Assembly (NCBI GenBank): GCA_036387415.1 | Contig: DASVTU010000039.1 | Span: forward strand, 992,001 to 1,056,000 | Origin: DASVTU01 sp036387415 | Lineage (GTDB): Bacteria > Acidobacteriota > Blastocatellia > Pyrinomonadales > Pyrinomonadaceae | Direction: 5' to 3' | DNA length: 64,000 nucleotides | Shown here: in pieces, positions 1 to 9,262 of the stretch | Position numbering within the stretch: the first letter of the stretch is position 1 | Layout: every line of letters starts with the position of its first letter | Notes under the pieces: model-generated | What the model was told of the DNA's origin: nothing | Databases searched by the model: none | The model's input: only the letters and a program-made list of their open reading frames with translations | Program-made: the position numbers and the translations under genes

Positions 1-1206
1 GATGGAGAAGCCGATGCCGGGGATGATGCGGCGCGAATCGCGTGTTTCGAGATTGTCGATGTGGACGCCGTTGCCGTGTACTTCTTCGCCGATGGAATGT
101 CCCGTGCGATGCGTGAACTGTTCACCGTAGCCCGCGCGCTCAATCACGCCGCGCGAAACGTCGTCCACTTGCGCGCCGCGAATCTCGCGTCCGGCGCGCA
201 CGTTTGAACGCACGAATTCCGTCGCCGCGTCGCGCGCTTCGCGGACGATGCGAAAGATGCGCGCGTGTTCTTCGGGCACGGTTTCGCCGACGTAGCCCGT
301 CCACGTCTGGTCTGCGTAGATGGCGCCGGGTTGCTTGAGTTTCGCCCACACGTCGAAGAGGACGAAATCGCCGCGACGAATAGGCGCGTGTGTTTTGCTG
401 TCGGGTTGATAGTGCGGGTTCGCGCTGTTGGCACCGACGGAGACGTTGGGCGGGTCGTTGTCGCTCGTCAGGTTTTCTTCTTCGTAGCGTCGCACCATGA
501 ACTGCTGGATGTCGTATTCGTTGACGTCTTCGCCCGCGCGGAGGCGACGCGCAATCTCTGCGAACGACTCCATGATGATGCGATGAATCTTGTTCGCCGC
601 TTCGATGTGCGACTCCCTCTGCGCGTCCGTCCAGACGGCTTCAAACTGCTGTACGAGGTCGGCGCTCGTCGCTGGTTCGACGCCGAAGGAGCGCAGGAGT
701 TCAATCGTTCCGGCATCGACACGCGACATGTATGGAATGTCGTTCATCGGCGAATACTGCATGGCGATGCGGCTCTTGCGGAGCGCGGCGACGGACGGAT
801 TGCGACGCGACACGCGCGCTTCCTTCACCGCGAGCGCCGCGCGCAGGCTCGCATGTAGCTCTTGCCAGCGACGATAAATCACTTTGCGTCCGGGCAAGGC
901 GTCGAGTTTGAAACGCTCAATCGAATGCACAATCTTGATTGGCTCGCCCGACGCCGGAATGTAATAGAACCAACGCCGCGTCGTAAGTCCTTTTTCGTCC
1001 AATTTCAGAATGCGGTAGGCTAGCGGGTCGCTCCTGCGAAAATCGTAGAATAGCCAGCCGTCGAGTTTGGCATCACGAAGCGCCGTCTGAATCGACGCGA
1101 TGCGTTCGGCGTGCGACTGTTGTTGCTGCTGTTGCGCGCGCGCCTCTGACGAGAAGGCGACGAGAAGGACGAGGGCGAGCGCGATGATGAGTTGCTTTTG
1201 TCTCAT
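1..1206 (-). CDS. Secreted M24 family Xaa-Pro peptidase-like protein, 3' end outside window
   Basis: Reading on the minus strand from the ATG at 1206, 402 codons stay open to the window edge, so the C-terminus is missing. Residues 1-24 form a signal peptide (hydrophobic stretch then SEARA), so export is likely, followed by a Gln run. The pita-bread fold is recognisable: metal-ligand candidates D285 (LFDVWAK), D299 (YADQTWTG) and H370 (HRTGHSIG). The two Glu ligands expected in the family fall beyond the edge. M24 enzymes of this type cleave Xaa-Pro bonds or dipeptides with two metal ions; substrate is unknown here. It lies 74 bases downstream of hutU on the same strand. Family assignment is secure, specificity is not. 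Confidence 0.85.
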   Translation of the reverse strand, partial: MRQKQLIIALALVLLVAFSSEARAQQQQQQSHAERIASIQTALRDAKLDGWLFYDFRRSDPLAYRILKLDEKGLTTRRWFYYIPASGEPIKIVHSIERFKLDALPGRKVIYRRWQELHASLRAALAVKEARVSRRNPSVAALRKSRIAMQYSPMNDIPYMSRVDAGTIELLRSFGVEPATSADLVQQFEAVWTDAQRESHIEAANKIHRIIMESFAEIARRLRAGEDVNEYDIQQFMVRRYEEENLTSDNDPPNVSVGANSANPHYQPDSKTHAPIRRGDFVLFDVWAKLKQPGAIYADQTWTGYVGETVPEEHARIFRIVREARDAATEFVRSNVRAGREIRGAQVDDVSRGVIERAGYGEQFTHRTGHSIGEEVHGNGVHIDNLETRDSRRIIPGIGFSI

Positions 1207-1280
1207 GGTTGGAGTTACCGACGTTGTTTCGTTGATAAAAATTGCGGCGACTGAGCTTGGCTTTCGACGGATGCCTGTTT

Positions 1281-2966
1281 TTATGGTGTTTGAGATTCGT
1301 CGTGTTCGGACGCGCCGAGCATGGGGATGTGGACGCCCTTGGTGCGCGCCGTCGTTTCGGCCTCGTCGTAGCCCGCATCGACATGGCGCGCGACACCGAG
1401 GCCGGGGTCGTTCGTCAGTACACGATTGAGACGACGCGCGGCCTCGTCCGTGCCGTCGGCGACCGAGACTTGTCCGGCGTGGAGCGAATAGCCGATGCCG
1501 ACGCCGCCGCCGTGATGAAATGAAACCCAACTCGCGCCGCTCGCCGTGTTCAAGAGCGCATTCAGGATAGGCCAATCGGCGACGGCATCGGAGCCGTCGC
1601 GCATCGCTTCGGTTTCGCGGTAGGGCGAAGCGACGGAGCCTGTGTCGAGGTGGTCGCGTCCGATGGCGACGGGCGCTTTGAGGTCGCCGCGCCGGACGAG
1701 TTCGTTGATGGCGTCGCCCATCTCAGCGCGTTCGCCGTAGCCGAGCCAGCAGATGCGCGCCGGAAGACCCTGAAACTGCACGCGCTCGCGTGCGAGCCTG
1801 AGCCAACGATTGAGCGTCGTGTCTTCGGGGAAGAGTTCGAGCGCGAGGTCGTCTGTGCGGCGGATGTCCGACGCGTCGCCGGAGAGAGCCACCCAACGAA
1901 ACGGCCCCTTGCCTTCACAAAAAAGCGGTCGGATATATTCGGGCACGAAGCCGGGAATCTCGAACGCGTCGGTGCATCCGGCATCGAAGGCAAACTTCCT
2001 GATGTTGTTGCCGTAGTCGAACGTGACCGCGCCCGCGCGCTTCAAGGTGAGCATCGCTTCGACGTGTCGCGCCATGCTCGCCGTCGAACGCGCGATGTAC
2101 GTGTCGGCATCACGACGACGAAGTTCGTCGGCTTCTTCAAGCGTCAAGCCTTCGGGCACGTAGCCGTTGAGAGGGTCGTGCGCGCTCGTCTGGTCGGTCA
2201 ATGCATCGACAACGACTCCGCGACGGACGAGTTCGGGTAAGACTTCGGCGCAGTTGCCGACGAGGCCGACGGAGATGGCGCGTCGCTGTTCGCGCGCATC
2301 CTCGCAGATGTTCAAGGCTTCGTCGAGCGTGAGCGCAAGGCGGTCGCAGTAGCCTGTGCGGACGCGGCGTTCGATGCGCGTGCGGTCAACGTCGATGCCG
2401 AGAAACGTCGCGCCGTTCATCGTGGCGGCGAGGGGTTGCGCGCCACCCATGCCGCCCATGCCGCCGGAGACGACGAGTTTTCCGGCGAGGTTTCCGCCGA
2501 AATGCCTGTCGGCCATCGACGCAAACGTCTCGAACGTGCCTTGCACGATGCCCTGCGTGCCGATGTAAATCCAACTGCCCGCCGTCATCTGCCCGTACAT
2601 CATCAGACCGCGACGCTCAAGCTCATGGAAGTGTTCCCACGTCGCCCACGCGCCGACGAGGTTCGAGTTGGCGATGAGCACGCGCGGCGCATATTCATGC
2701 GTGCGAAAGACGGCGACGGGCTTACCGGATTGAACGAGCAGCGTCTCGTCTGTTTCTAGTTGCTGCAACTCGCGCACAATCGCATCGAACGATTGCCAGT
2801 TGCGCGCGGCGCGTCCGATGCCGCCGTAAACGACCAAATCTTCAGGACGTTCGGCCACGTCGGGGTCGAGGTTATTCATCAGGCAGCGCAACGCCGCCTC
2901 CTGATGCCAGCCCTTGCAACTTAGCTCCGCGCCGCGCGGCGCGCGTACACTTCGATGTTGACTCAC
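1281..2966 (-). CDS. hutU: Urocanate hydratase
   Basis: Second enzyme of histidine degradation, hydrating urocanate to imidazolone propionate with tightly bound NAD+, in the cytoplasm. The 561 residues match the family's usual length of about 555-560 and are collinear with it: the N-terminal APRGAELSCKGW block, a Gly-rich NAD site near 168-178 (GGMGGMGGAQP), the catalytic Cys at 406 (ARICWLGYGER) and the C-terminal FHHGGGVGIGYS block. The start is GTG at 2966, which puts the conserved APRG block at residues 9-12 as expected; no strong ribosome binding site is visible. It is 23 bases downstream of the YggT-like gene. The first pathway enzyme, hutH, lies 6.3 kb away among unrelated genes, so there is no compact hut operon. 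Confidence 0.96.
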   Translation of the reverse strand: MSQHRSVRAPRGAELSCKGWHQEAALRCLMNNLDPDVAERPEDLVVYGGIGRAARNWQSFDAIVRELQQLETDETLLVQSGKPVAVFRTHEYAPRVLIANSNLVGAWATWEHFHELERRGLMMYGQMTAGSWIYIGTQGIVQGTFETFASMADRHFGGNLAGKLVVSGGMGGMGGAQPLAATMNGATFLGIDVDRTRIERRVRTGYCDRLALTLDEALNICEDAREQRRAISVGLVGNCAEVLPELVRRGVVVDALTDQTSAHDPLNGYVPEGLTLEEADELRRRDADTYIARSTASMARHVEAMLTLKRAGAVTFDYGNNIRKFAFDAGCTDAFEIPGFVPEYIRPLFCEGKGPFRWVALSGDASDIRRTDDLALELFPEDTTLNRWLRLARERVQFQGLPARICWLGYGERAEMGDAINELVRRGDLKAPVAIGRDHLDTGSVASPYRETEAMRDGSDAVADWPILNALLNTASGASWVSFHHGGGVGIGYSLHAGQVSVADGTDEAARRLNRVLTNDPGLGVARHVDAGYDEAETTARTKGVHIPMLGASEHDESQTP

Positions 2967-2989
2967 AGTTCGTTTATCCCGTCGAGAAG

Positions 2990-3508
2990 TTAAATTTCCG
3001 TCTTGCGATGCGCGAGGAGTCTGAGGAGACGATTGATGCCCGTGTGCAAGAGCGCATAGACGATGAGCGCGATGACGACCGAGAGCGCGAGACGATAGCC
3101 GCCTTCCACGGTCGGCTCCGCGACGATGCCGCGAAACGGCGCATAGAGCGGGTCGGTGATGCTGAAGATGAATTGCGTGAAGCCCGCGCTGCGACGCGCG
3201 GCGAGGAGCGCAAGCAGAAGACGAATGGCAAGCAGCGCGTAGATGAGATAGAAAATGTAATCAACTACCTGCGAGATGCGCGCGACGGTGCGCGAGCGTT
3301 CCACTTCGCGTTCCGTCTCGACCACTTCGTTTATCGCCTTGCCGCGAAACTCTCCCGCCACGTCTTCCATCTTCCGCGCCTCGACGGGCGTCGTGCGGTC
3401 GGCACGCGCGGCAATCTCCGAGTTCACGTCCGCTTCCACTTGCGCCTTGACCGATTCGTGTTGCAAAGCACGACGTTCCTCGTCGGCAGCCAGTTTGTTG
3501 TCTTCCAT
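2990..3508 (-). CDS. YggT family membrane protein with N-terminal cytosolic extension
   Basis: 172 residues. The first ~85 are charged and probably helical (Glu/Arg-rich), unlike most YggT proteins, which are just the membrane domain. Residues from about 88 on carry two hydrophobic segments: one at 88-107, then the family hallmark of a loop followed by FIFSITDPLYAPFRG, then a second at about 140-160. YggT proteins are small inner-membrane proteins of poorly defined function linked to cell division, turgor or chloroplast homologues. The start is supported by GAGG six bases upstream of the ATG at 3508. It sits between the S9 peptidase gene (81 bases upstream) and hutU (23 bases downstream), probably co-transcribed. 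Confidence 0.75.
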   Translation of the reverse strand: MEDNKLAADEERRALQHESVKAQVEADVNSEIAARADRTTPVEARKMEDVAGEFRGKAINEVVETEREVERSRTVARISQVVDYIFYLIYALLAIRLLLALLAARRSAGFTQFIFSITDPLYAPFRGIVAEPTVEGGYRLALSVVIALIVYALLHTGINRLLRLLAHRKTEI

Positions 3509-3589
3509 TTTATCCTCATTTGTCTTTCAAATTTTCGCGCGCCAAGCACTTCCACATTATCGCTTCGGCGTCCGCGCGCAGGGTTGCTT

Positions 3590-5797
3590 CTATTTCGTTT
3601 CACCACCGCCGCAATCAACAATGCCACGGCCTAGCGCGCGTTCGAGGAAGCGCGCGACGCGACGATAAGCGATGATGCGGTTGGACTGTTTGCGAATGCT
3701 GTGTCCCTCGTCGGGAAAGCGCAGATATTCAACGTCGCCGCCGCGCTCTCGGATGGCGCGCACAATCTGGTCGGCTTCGGTCACGGGGTCGCGCGGGTCG
3801 TTCGCGCCGTGTGAAACGAGCAGGGGCGCGCGGACGTTGGCGACATGTGTGAGCGGGCTAAGCTGACGGAAAAACTCGCGTTCAGAGGGGTCGTTGATGT
3901 CACCGTATTCCATGCGGTCGGAGGCTTTGAGTTCGGGCGACGCGCCTTCGAGCGCAGTTATCCAATTCGAGACGCCGACGAAGCTAACGCCCGCGCGGAA
4001 TTTTTCCGGCAGTTGCGTGAGCGCGGCGAGCGTCATGTAGCCGCCGTAGCTGCCGCCCATCACGGCGACGCGCGTCGCATCAACCGCGCGACCCGAACCC
4101 GCCAGCCAATCGACCGCTGCCGCCATGTCCTTGACAGCGTTCGGGCGCAGGCGTCCATTGTCGAGGCGCGTGAAGCGTTTGCCGAAGCCGGTCGAGCCGC
4201 GAAAGTTCAAATCGAGGACGGCGTAACCGCGCGCAAGCAGGTATTGATGAACTGCGCCGAAGGAGGGACGCGCCTGCGCGGTCGGGCCGCCGTGCACGCT
4301 CAGGACGACGGGCGGACGCTTCTCCAAAGTCGCTCCCGTCGGCATGTAAAGCAGACCGTAAATCGTCTCGCCGTCGTGACTCGGAAAAGAGACGGCGACG
4401 GGCGCGACGAAACGCTGGGCGTCGAGTCCGCCGAGAGAAGACTCCGTGACGCGCGCAAGCGAGCCACCCGCGAAGAAGGAACCGCCGATGCGATTCATGC
4501 CGCTTAATAATGTCGCCTGCTGCCGCCCGCGCGAGGCATCGAAAATCCAAATGTCGCCCGGCACGTTGGAACTGCTCAACTGGATGGCGAGTCGCGGCGC
4601 ACGCTCCGCCCACTCCAAACTATTGATGACGCCGCGCGGCAAACCCGTCGCTGCAACCTTAGCCGCGACTTTCGACGCGTCGGCGCGTCGGCGGCTATTC
4701 CTTGTCGAATTGCTGGCGGCTCGCGTCGTCTGTTCTCCCGTCGCCTGTGGAGACGCGTGGGCAACCGTCGTCGGTGTTGTTTGGGAGGAAGCGTTAACGA
4801 CCGTCTGCTGTCCGCTGACGAAATCTCGTAGGACGAGTTCGGAAAAGCCGTCGGCGTTCTCCGTCCATGCGAGGAAACGTCCGTCGTGCGAGAGTGCGAC
4901 GTGCTCCACGTCGCGTTCCGGCGTCTCGACCAAGCGCAGTTTGCGCGTCCGCATGTCGTAGAAGGCGAGCGCCGCGAAGTTGCGCCCCTCGTTCGTGACG
5001 AGATAGAAGCCGCGACCGTCGGGCGTCCACTCGAACGAATCATAAAGTGCTGCTTCCTGCGGTTGAAAAAGAGTCTCGGCCTTGCCCGTAGATAAGTCGA
5101 GATAGAGCACGTCGTTGGAGTCTTCGCCGCGAGTTCGGGAGAGCAGCAAGCCCTTCTCGCGCGGCGACCAACTCGCTACGTAAGTGCCTCCCTTGCCCTC
5201 GTAGACGCGACGGGGCGCGTGGCTTCCGTCGCGTAGGTCGATGACGTAGATACTGAAATCCTCGCCGCCGGGTTCAGTCGCCGCGTAAGCGACGAGGCTT
5301 CCGTCGCGCGACCAACCGCCCCACTGACGGAAACTCTCCGAGGGCGCGAGAAGTTCGCGCTCACGCGTGCCGTCGGGCGAGATGAGATAGAAGCCTTCGC
5401 GCTCGTTGCCGCCCCTGTCGGTGCCGTAGGCAATCCAGTCTCCGTCGGGCGACCAATCATGGAACGTCACACTCTCGCCGAAGGTAATCTGCTGCGGCGC
5501 ACTCGCAGAGGCAGCAGCCGTGCGACTCGTCTCTGCAATCCAGAGTTGCGGCTGACCTGTCGTGGAGGTGCGAAAAGCGACGCGTTTGCCGTCGGGCGCA
5601 AGCGACGGGTCGGCAGCCGAACGCACGTTGAGAAAACGCGCGATGTCGGGACAGGGCGCGCCCGCCAGTCCGATGTCGCCTGCTGCGACGGGCTGCGGCG
5701 TATCTTCAGGCGCGGGAGTTTGCGTTGTCATGTTTTGTGCGTTGATGGAAAAGCAGAGCCACGCGAGGCCGGACAAGACGGCGAATGTTTTCCGCAT
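3590..5797 (-). CDS. Secreted S9 family (prolyl oligopeptidase-type) peptidase
   Basis: 735 residues with an N-terminal signal peptide (about 1-20) and a mature N-terminus rich in Thr and Pro. Residues ~45-440 form WD/PD40-like propeller repeats with recurring W(S/T)PDG motifs (DWSPDGDWIAYG, EWTPDGRGFYLV). The last ~250 residues are an alpha/beta hydrolase domain: nucleophile Ser near 584 in GGSYGGYM, Asp near 667 in GANDPRDP and His near 699 in DEGHSIR. This is the acylaminoacyl-peptidase/dipeptidyl-peptidase layout, in which the propeller limits access to short peptides. A Ser/Thr/Ala/Arg-rich insert around residues 335-390 splits the last propeller repeats from the hydrolase. It is probably first in a minus-strand run with YggT and hutU. 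Confidence 0.93.
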   Translation of the reverse strand: MRKTFAVLSGLAWLCFSINAQNMTTQTPAPEDTPQPVAAGDIGLAGAPCPDIARFLNVRSAADPSLAPDGKRVAFRTSTTGQPQLWIAETSRTAAASASAPQQITFGESVTFHDWSPDGDWIAYGTDRGGNEREGFYLISPDGTRERELLAPSESFRQWGGWSRDGSLVAYAATEPGGEDFSIYVIDLRDGSHAPRRVYEGKGGTYVASWSPREKGLLLSRTRGEDSNDVLYLDLSTGKAETLFQPQEAALYDSFEWTPDGRGFYLVTNEGRNFAALAFYDMRTRKLRLVETPERDVEHVALSHDGRFLAWTENADGFSELVLRDFVSGQQTVVNASSQTTPTTVAHASPQATGEQTTRAASNSTRNSRRRADASKVAAKVAATGLPRGVINSLEWAERAPRLAIQLSSSNVPGDIWIFDASRGRQQATLLSGMNRIGGSFFAGGSLARVTESSLGGLDAQRFVAPVAVSFPSHDGETIYGLLYMPTGATLEKRPPVVLSVHGGPTAQARPSFGAVHQYLLARGYAVLDLNFRGSTGFGKRFTRLDNGRLRPNAVKDMAAAVDWLAGSGRAVDATRVAVMGGSYGGYMTLAALTQLPEKFRAGVSFVGVSNWITALEGASPELKASDRMEYGDINDPSEREFFRQLSPLTHVANVRAPLLVSHGANDPRDPVTEADQIVRAIRERGGDVEYLRFPDEGHSIRKQSNRIIAYRRVARFLERALGRGIVDCGGGETK

Positions 5798-5867
5798 CCT
5801 AAACCTTTCCCAAGAATCGAGACTAACACCTCGTCGCTTACTTACAACCCGTTACAAAATCTGCCAC

Positions 5868-5998
5868 AGAGCCACAGAGCCACGGGGGAGGCAAAAGGGT
5901 AAAAGTAAAAAGGCGAACAGAATCGTTCACCTATCTTTACTTTTCCCTTTTGCCCTTTGCCCTTTTCATTCCTCATCTCTGTGTCTCTGTGGCTAATT
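5868..5998. repeat. Intergenic hairpin element with short-word repeats
   Basis: Left arm: CCACAGAG repeated twice and partly a third time, then an AAAAGGG-type purine run. Right arm from about 5935: the CCCTTTT-type complement, then CTCTGTG words ending in CTGTGGCT. The arms pair imperfectly over more than 50 bases. It lies between two minus-strand genes. The right-arm CTCTGTGTCTCTGTGG text recurs near 61128-61144. Confidence 0.7.
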
Positions 5999-6017
5999 CC
6001 TGTTTTGAAACTCGCTC

Positions 6018-6341
6018 TTACTTTTCGCCTTCGTCCGACGTTCCAAACAGACGGAAGAACCAGTTGCCGCCACCCGACGCTTCACGGTGCGTGAGGTGTT
6101 CGAGTTCGCCCGCGTCGAGCCACACGCCCTGACATTCGGGGCAACGGTCGATAAACACATCGTCGAAAGCAATCTCGGTGAGCGCGCCGTGTCCGAGCGG
6201 GCAATGCCTCGGTGCGTCGGAGCGTTCGCCTTTTCCGGCCTGCGCGCGTTGCTCGCGCAGTTTTTCGAGCGCCTCGCGGTTCTTCCGGTTAAAATATTCG
6301 TCCTCCAAACCTTTCCGGCGCTCATCAAAAATATCCGACAT
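6018..6341 (-). CDS. TFIIB-type zinc-ribbon protein
   Basis: 107 residues. The ATG at 6341 is chosen over an upstream start at 6440 because AGGAGG sits nine bases before it. The N-terminal half is charged and helical (SDIFDERRKGLEDEYF). The central part is a zf-TFIIB-type ribbon: CPLGHG, then an acidic strand, then CPECQGVWLDAGEL. The first knuckle has only one Cys plus His (C-P-L-G-H), so the metal site would be Cys/His/Cys/Cys rather than four Cys. Such proteins are widespread and functionally undefined; binding to nucleic acid or a protein partner is inference. It is the last gene of the minus-strand block. The 413 bases upstream (6342-6754) are non-coding. Confidence 0.75.
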   Translation of the reverse strand: MSDIFDERRKGLEDEYFNRKNREALEKLREQRAQAGKGERSDAPRHCPLGHGALTEIAFDDVFIDRCPECQGVWLDAGELEHLTHREASGGGNWFFRLFGTSDEGEK

Positions 6342-6754
6342 CGCGGCGTTCCTCCTCGTTGACAACCATTGGTTGATGCGCCTCAAGCCACGCAGCACAG
6401 AGGCGTACGGGCATGGGCGAATTCTTATTCGAGCATTCATTTAATATCAGAAAAAGCTCGGTTCGCGCTACTGAGCAGACAGGCCGACGCTTGCTTCACG
6501 CACGCCAAAAACCTATGCTGTGCGACGTGCGACCGGAGAAAGCGCGCATCGCAACCGACAAAGCGGACGCATCACGGCGAACTAAAGCCGACGCGTCGCA
6601 ACCATGAAAGCGAGCGACGGCGCGTGCGAGCCGTCGTTTGAAGAAATATTTTCGACCGCGACGCTTTCATCAGCTTTCCTTCGAGCCGCGCGTTTATTTT
6701 GATTCCGGCTTTTCTAACTCTGACTCCTGAATTCTTCTTTCGATAGACATAACC
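6342..6754. other. Divergent intergenic region with a 13-base palindrome
   Basis: This spacer separates the zinc-ribbon gene (minus) from the M23 gene (plus). A palindrome, CAACCATTGGTTG, lies at 6364-6376, about 15 bases upstream of the zinc-ribbon gene's AGGAGG, where an operator could sit. A single STRR-like arm (CTGACTCCTGAATTC) lies near 6720-6735 just before the M23 gene. I see no convincing RNA gene or ORF in the rest. Confidence 0.35.
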
Positions 6755-7534
6755 TTGAACCCGCGTCTTCGCATACTGCTCATCGCCGCCGTCATCGTCG
6801 CTGCGCTCGCCGCGCTCATCTGGACGCTCAGCACGAAATACAGCACCAGTCCGGTTACGCCCGTCGCCTTGCCTCCGGCGGGCGAAGTGAGCGATGCGCC
6901 GTCGCCACAGTCTTCGCCGCTCTCAGCCCCGACTCCGCCCGTCGAGCTGACTCCGCTCGTCTCGCCCACCGTATCGACCGAACTGTCGCCAACGCCGACA
7001 CCCAACGTCGGCCTTGCGCCGCCGCAGCAACAAGCCACACCTCCGACGAGTGCGCCCGCGCAAGCCTTCCCGCAATCGCCCGTCGCAGGGGCGGCAAATG
7101 GCGCGAGTCTGCTCATCCCCGTCGCCGGAATACGTCCTCAAGACCTTCAGGACACCTTCAACAACGCCCGCTCCGAAGGACGCACGCACGACGCCATCGA
7201 CATCATCGCGCCGCGCCACACGCCCGTCATCGCCACCGCCGACGGGCGCATCGCCAAACTCTTCAACAGCGTCAAGGGCGGCATCACCATCTATCAACTC
7301 TCCACAGACGAAAAAACCGTCTACTACTACGCGCACCTCGAACGCTACGCGGACGGTCTACGCGAAGGCCACTTCGCGCGTCGCGGCGAAACCATCGGCT
7401 ATGTCGGCGATTCCGGCAACGCCACGCCCGGCAACTGCCATCTCCATTTTCAGGTCTATCTCGTCACAGACCCCAAACGAATCTGGGACGGCACCGAACT
7501 CAACCCCTACACACTCCTGCGCGGCAATCAATAA
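6755..7534 (+). CDS. Membrane-anchored M23 (LytM-type) metallopeptidase
   Basis: 259 residues. An N-terminal membrane anchor (about 5-25) is followed by a Pro/Ser/Thr-rich linker to about residue 115, then an M23 domain. Zinc ligands and catalytic residues are all present: H145 and D149 (RTHDAIDI), H194 (YYYAHLERY), H229 and H231 (CHLHFQ). It probably cuts peptidoglycan cross-links in the periplasm or regulates amidases; both are known for the family. The start is TTG at 6755: there is no ATG or other Met codon anywhere in the frame, and the membrane anchor begins right after it. The downstream neighbour is another peptidoglycan enzyme, an L,D-transpeptidase, 175 bases away. Confidence 0.9.
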   Translation: MNPRLRILLIAAVIVAALAALIWTLSTKYSTSPVTPVALPPAGEVSDAPSPQSSPLSAPTPPVELTPLVSPTVSTELSPTPTPNVGLAPPQQQATPPTSAPAQAFPQSPVAGAANGASLLIPVAGIRPQDLQDTFNNARSEGRTHDAIDIIAPRHTPVIATADGRIAKLFNSVKGGITIYQLSTDEKTVYYYAHLERYADGLREGHFARRGETIGYVGDSGNATPGNCHLHFQVYLVTDPKRIWDGTELNPYTLLRGNQ

Positions 7535-7709
7535 AATCGCGGCTTTTGGCGCGAAACGCGAACCGGAACGATTGTTGCCTTTGAAACATTCGTTTTGCCG
7601 CCGCGTGTTCGGACAGAGGTTAGAAAGCTGTCGGGCTGAAACCTTCTGACGAGCGCGGACGGCGGCTAGTCGTTTAATGAATGAAAACTTTGAGGAGTCA
7701 AAAAAAAGC

Positions 7710-9167
7710 ATGAGGAAGTTTTTAGGTACCGGAGGCGCGTCTCTCCTGTTGCTGACCATCGCGTTGAGTTTCGCGGCGTGCGTCAGCGAACCGACGACGA
7801 CAACTAATACCACCACGACCAACACGGCGACGACAGCGACGCCCGCCGCCGCGACGACGCCCACGCCTTCAGGCAACGCACAGTCGCAACTGCCCGTCAC
7901 GCTTCCTGTCTTGGACGCGATGTTTGCCGACGAAGCGTTTGCCGGAGAGTTGAAATCGAAATTGCAATTGACTGACGAACAGGTCGCGCGTCTACGCACC
8001 ATCGCGCGCGAGGAGACAGCGAGCCTGCGCGAAGGCGAAGGCGACGCGCACAGCGGTACGACATCCAGCGCCACCTCACGCGCCGCAGAAAAGATTCGTG
8101 AAGTTATCGGGCAGGAGAAGTCGCAGCAGTTCACGGCCTTCGTCGGCACGCGTTGGGCGACGGGCGGCGAAAGCGAAGGCGGAAACGGCGCGAGCGCCAC
8201 CGACGCTGCCGCGACGTCGAACAAGCCGAATTCCGTCCCGACCGACACGCGCATCGTCGTCAACGCGCCCGCCTATCGCATGGACGTATTCGAGAACGGT
8301 CAACTCGTCAAGAGTTACAAAGTCGGCATCGGTTATCCAGAGTTTCCGCTCCCGACCGGACAACGCAAAGCCACCACCATCATCTTTAACCCGACGTGGA
8401 CGCCTCCCGACGAGCCGTGGGTTGAATCGCCTTCGAGCAAAGTCAAAGTCGGCGAGAAGGTTCCGGCGGGCAGCAAACTCAACCCGCTCGGCCCCATCAA
8501 GATTCCCATCGGCTCGCCCTCGCTCATTCACGGCGGCAAGTCGCCCGCGCGTCTCGGCACGTTCGCCTCGCACGGCTGCGTCGGCATGACCAACCAGCAA
8601 GTGCAGGACTTCTCCGTCGTGCTCGCCAAGATTGGCGGAACGGAATTAACGAAAGAGGACGTGCTCGGCTACGCCAAGAATCCGACCGAAACCAAGAACG
8701 TGAAATTGACCAACGCCATCCCCGTCGAACTCCGTTATGAAACCATCGTCGTCGAAGACGGCAAGCTCCGCATCTTCCGCGACGTTTACGACCATGACAC
8801 CAACACCGAACAGAACCTCCGTGCCACGCTCGAAGCACACGGCGTCTCCTTCGACCAACTCAGCGAACAGGAACGCGCGCAAGTTCTTAAAGCACTCAAA
8901 CAGATGGCGCGCGACGCCACAGGCCGTCCCACAGACGCCAACGCTGCGACTCCGACGCCCACACCTTCGCCCGCCAAGAACGCCAACAGCAAAAACGCCA
9001 ACAGCAACACGGGTGGCGAGCGTGTGACGCGCAACATCAAAGGCCAGAAAGAGATTGTTATCGAAATCGCCGCGCTTCGTGGCAAAGGCTATCCCGCTCC
9101 CGTCGGCATCGAAGGCGGCGGCACACAGCAGAAGTCCGCGCCCGCGAAGTCGAAGCGTTCAGCCTGA
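7710..9167 (+). CDS. L,D-transpeptidase (YkuD domain) lipoprotein
   Basis: 485 residues from the ATG at 7710, chosen over the ATG at 7677 because TGAGGAG lies 10 bases upstream and the signal peptide then begins at once. The signal sequence ends in SFAAC with Cys24, a weak lipobox. After a Thr-rich linker comes a helical region (about 55-130), then the YkuD domain (about 180-320) with SHGCVGM (H288, C290), the catalytic HGC motif of enzymes that make 3-3 peptidoglycan cross-links or attach proteins. The C-terminal ~150 residues add a charged region and a Thr/Pro/Asn linker. It is followed by a perfect 21-bp hairpin that separates it from convergent hutH. Confidence 0.92.
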   Translation: MRKFLGTGGASLLLLTIALSFAACVSEPTTTTNTTTTNTATTATPAAATTPTPSGNAQSQLPVTLPVLDAMFADEAFAGELKSKLQLTDEQVARLRTIAREETASLREGEGDAHSGTTSSATSRAAEKIREVIGQEKSQQFTAFVGTRWATGGESEGGNGASATDAAATSNKPNSVPTDTRIVVNAPAYRMDVFENGQLVKSYKVGIGYPEFPLPTGQRKATTIIFNPTWTPPDEPWVESPSSKVKVGEKVPAGSKLNPLGPIKIPIGSPSLIHGGKSPARLGTFASHGCVGMTNQQVQDFSVVLAKIGGTELTKEDVLGYAKNPTETKNVKLTNAIPVELRYETIVVEDGKLRIFRDVYDHDTNTEQNLRATLEAHGVSFDQLSEQERAQVLKALKQMARDATGRPTDANAATPTPTPSPAKNANSKNANSNTGGERVTRNIKGQKEIVIEIAALRGKGYPAPVGIEGGGTQQKSAPAKSKRSA

Positions 9168-9173
9168 CAAATA

Positions 9174-9246
9174 AAAAGGGCAAAAGGTTAAAGGGGAAAC
9201 GGTGAAATGGTTAATTCCTTTTCACCGTTTCCCCTTTAACTTTTAA
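9174..9246. repeat. Bidirectional terminator-like hairpin of the AAAGGGN word class
   Basis: A perfect 21-bp inverted repeat pairs 9187-9207 (starts GTTAAAGGGG) with 9220-9240 (ends CCCCTTTAAC), with a 12-base loop. Purine-rich seven-base words extend the left arm upstream. It sits between the convergent L,D-transpeptidase and hutH genes, where it could terminate both. The same word class recurs at 36055-36130 and 60340-60435. Confidence 0.8.
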
Positions 9247-9262
9247 CGCTGTCGTCTTTGTC

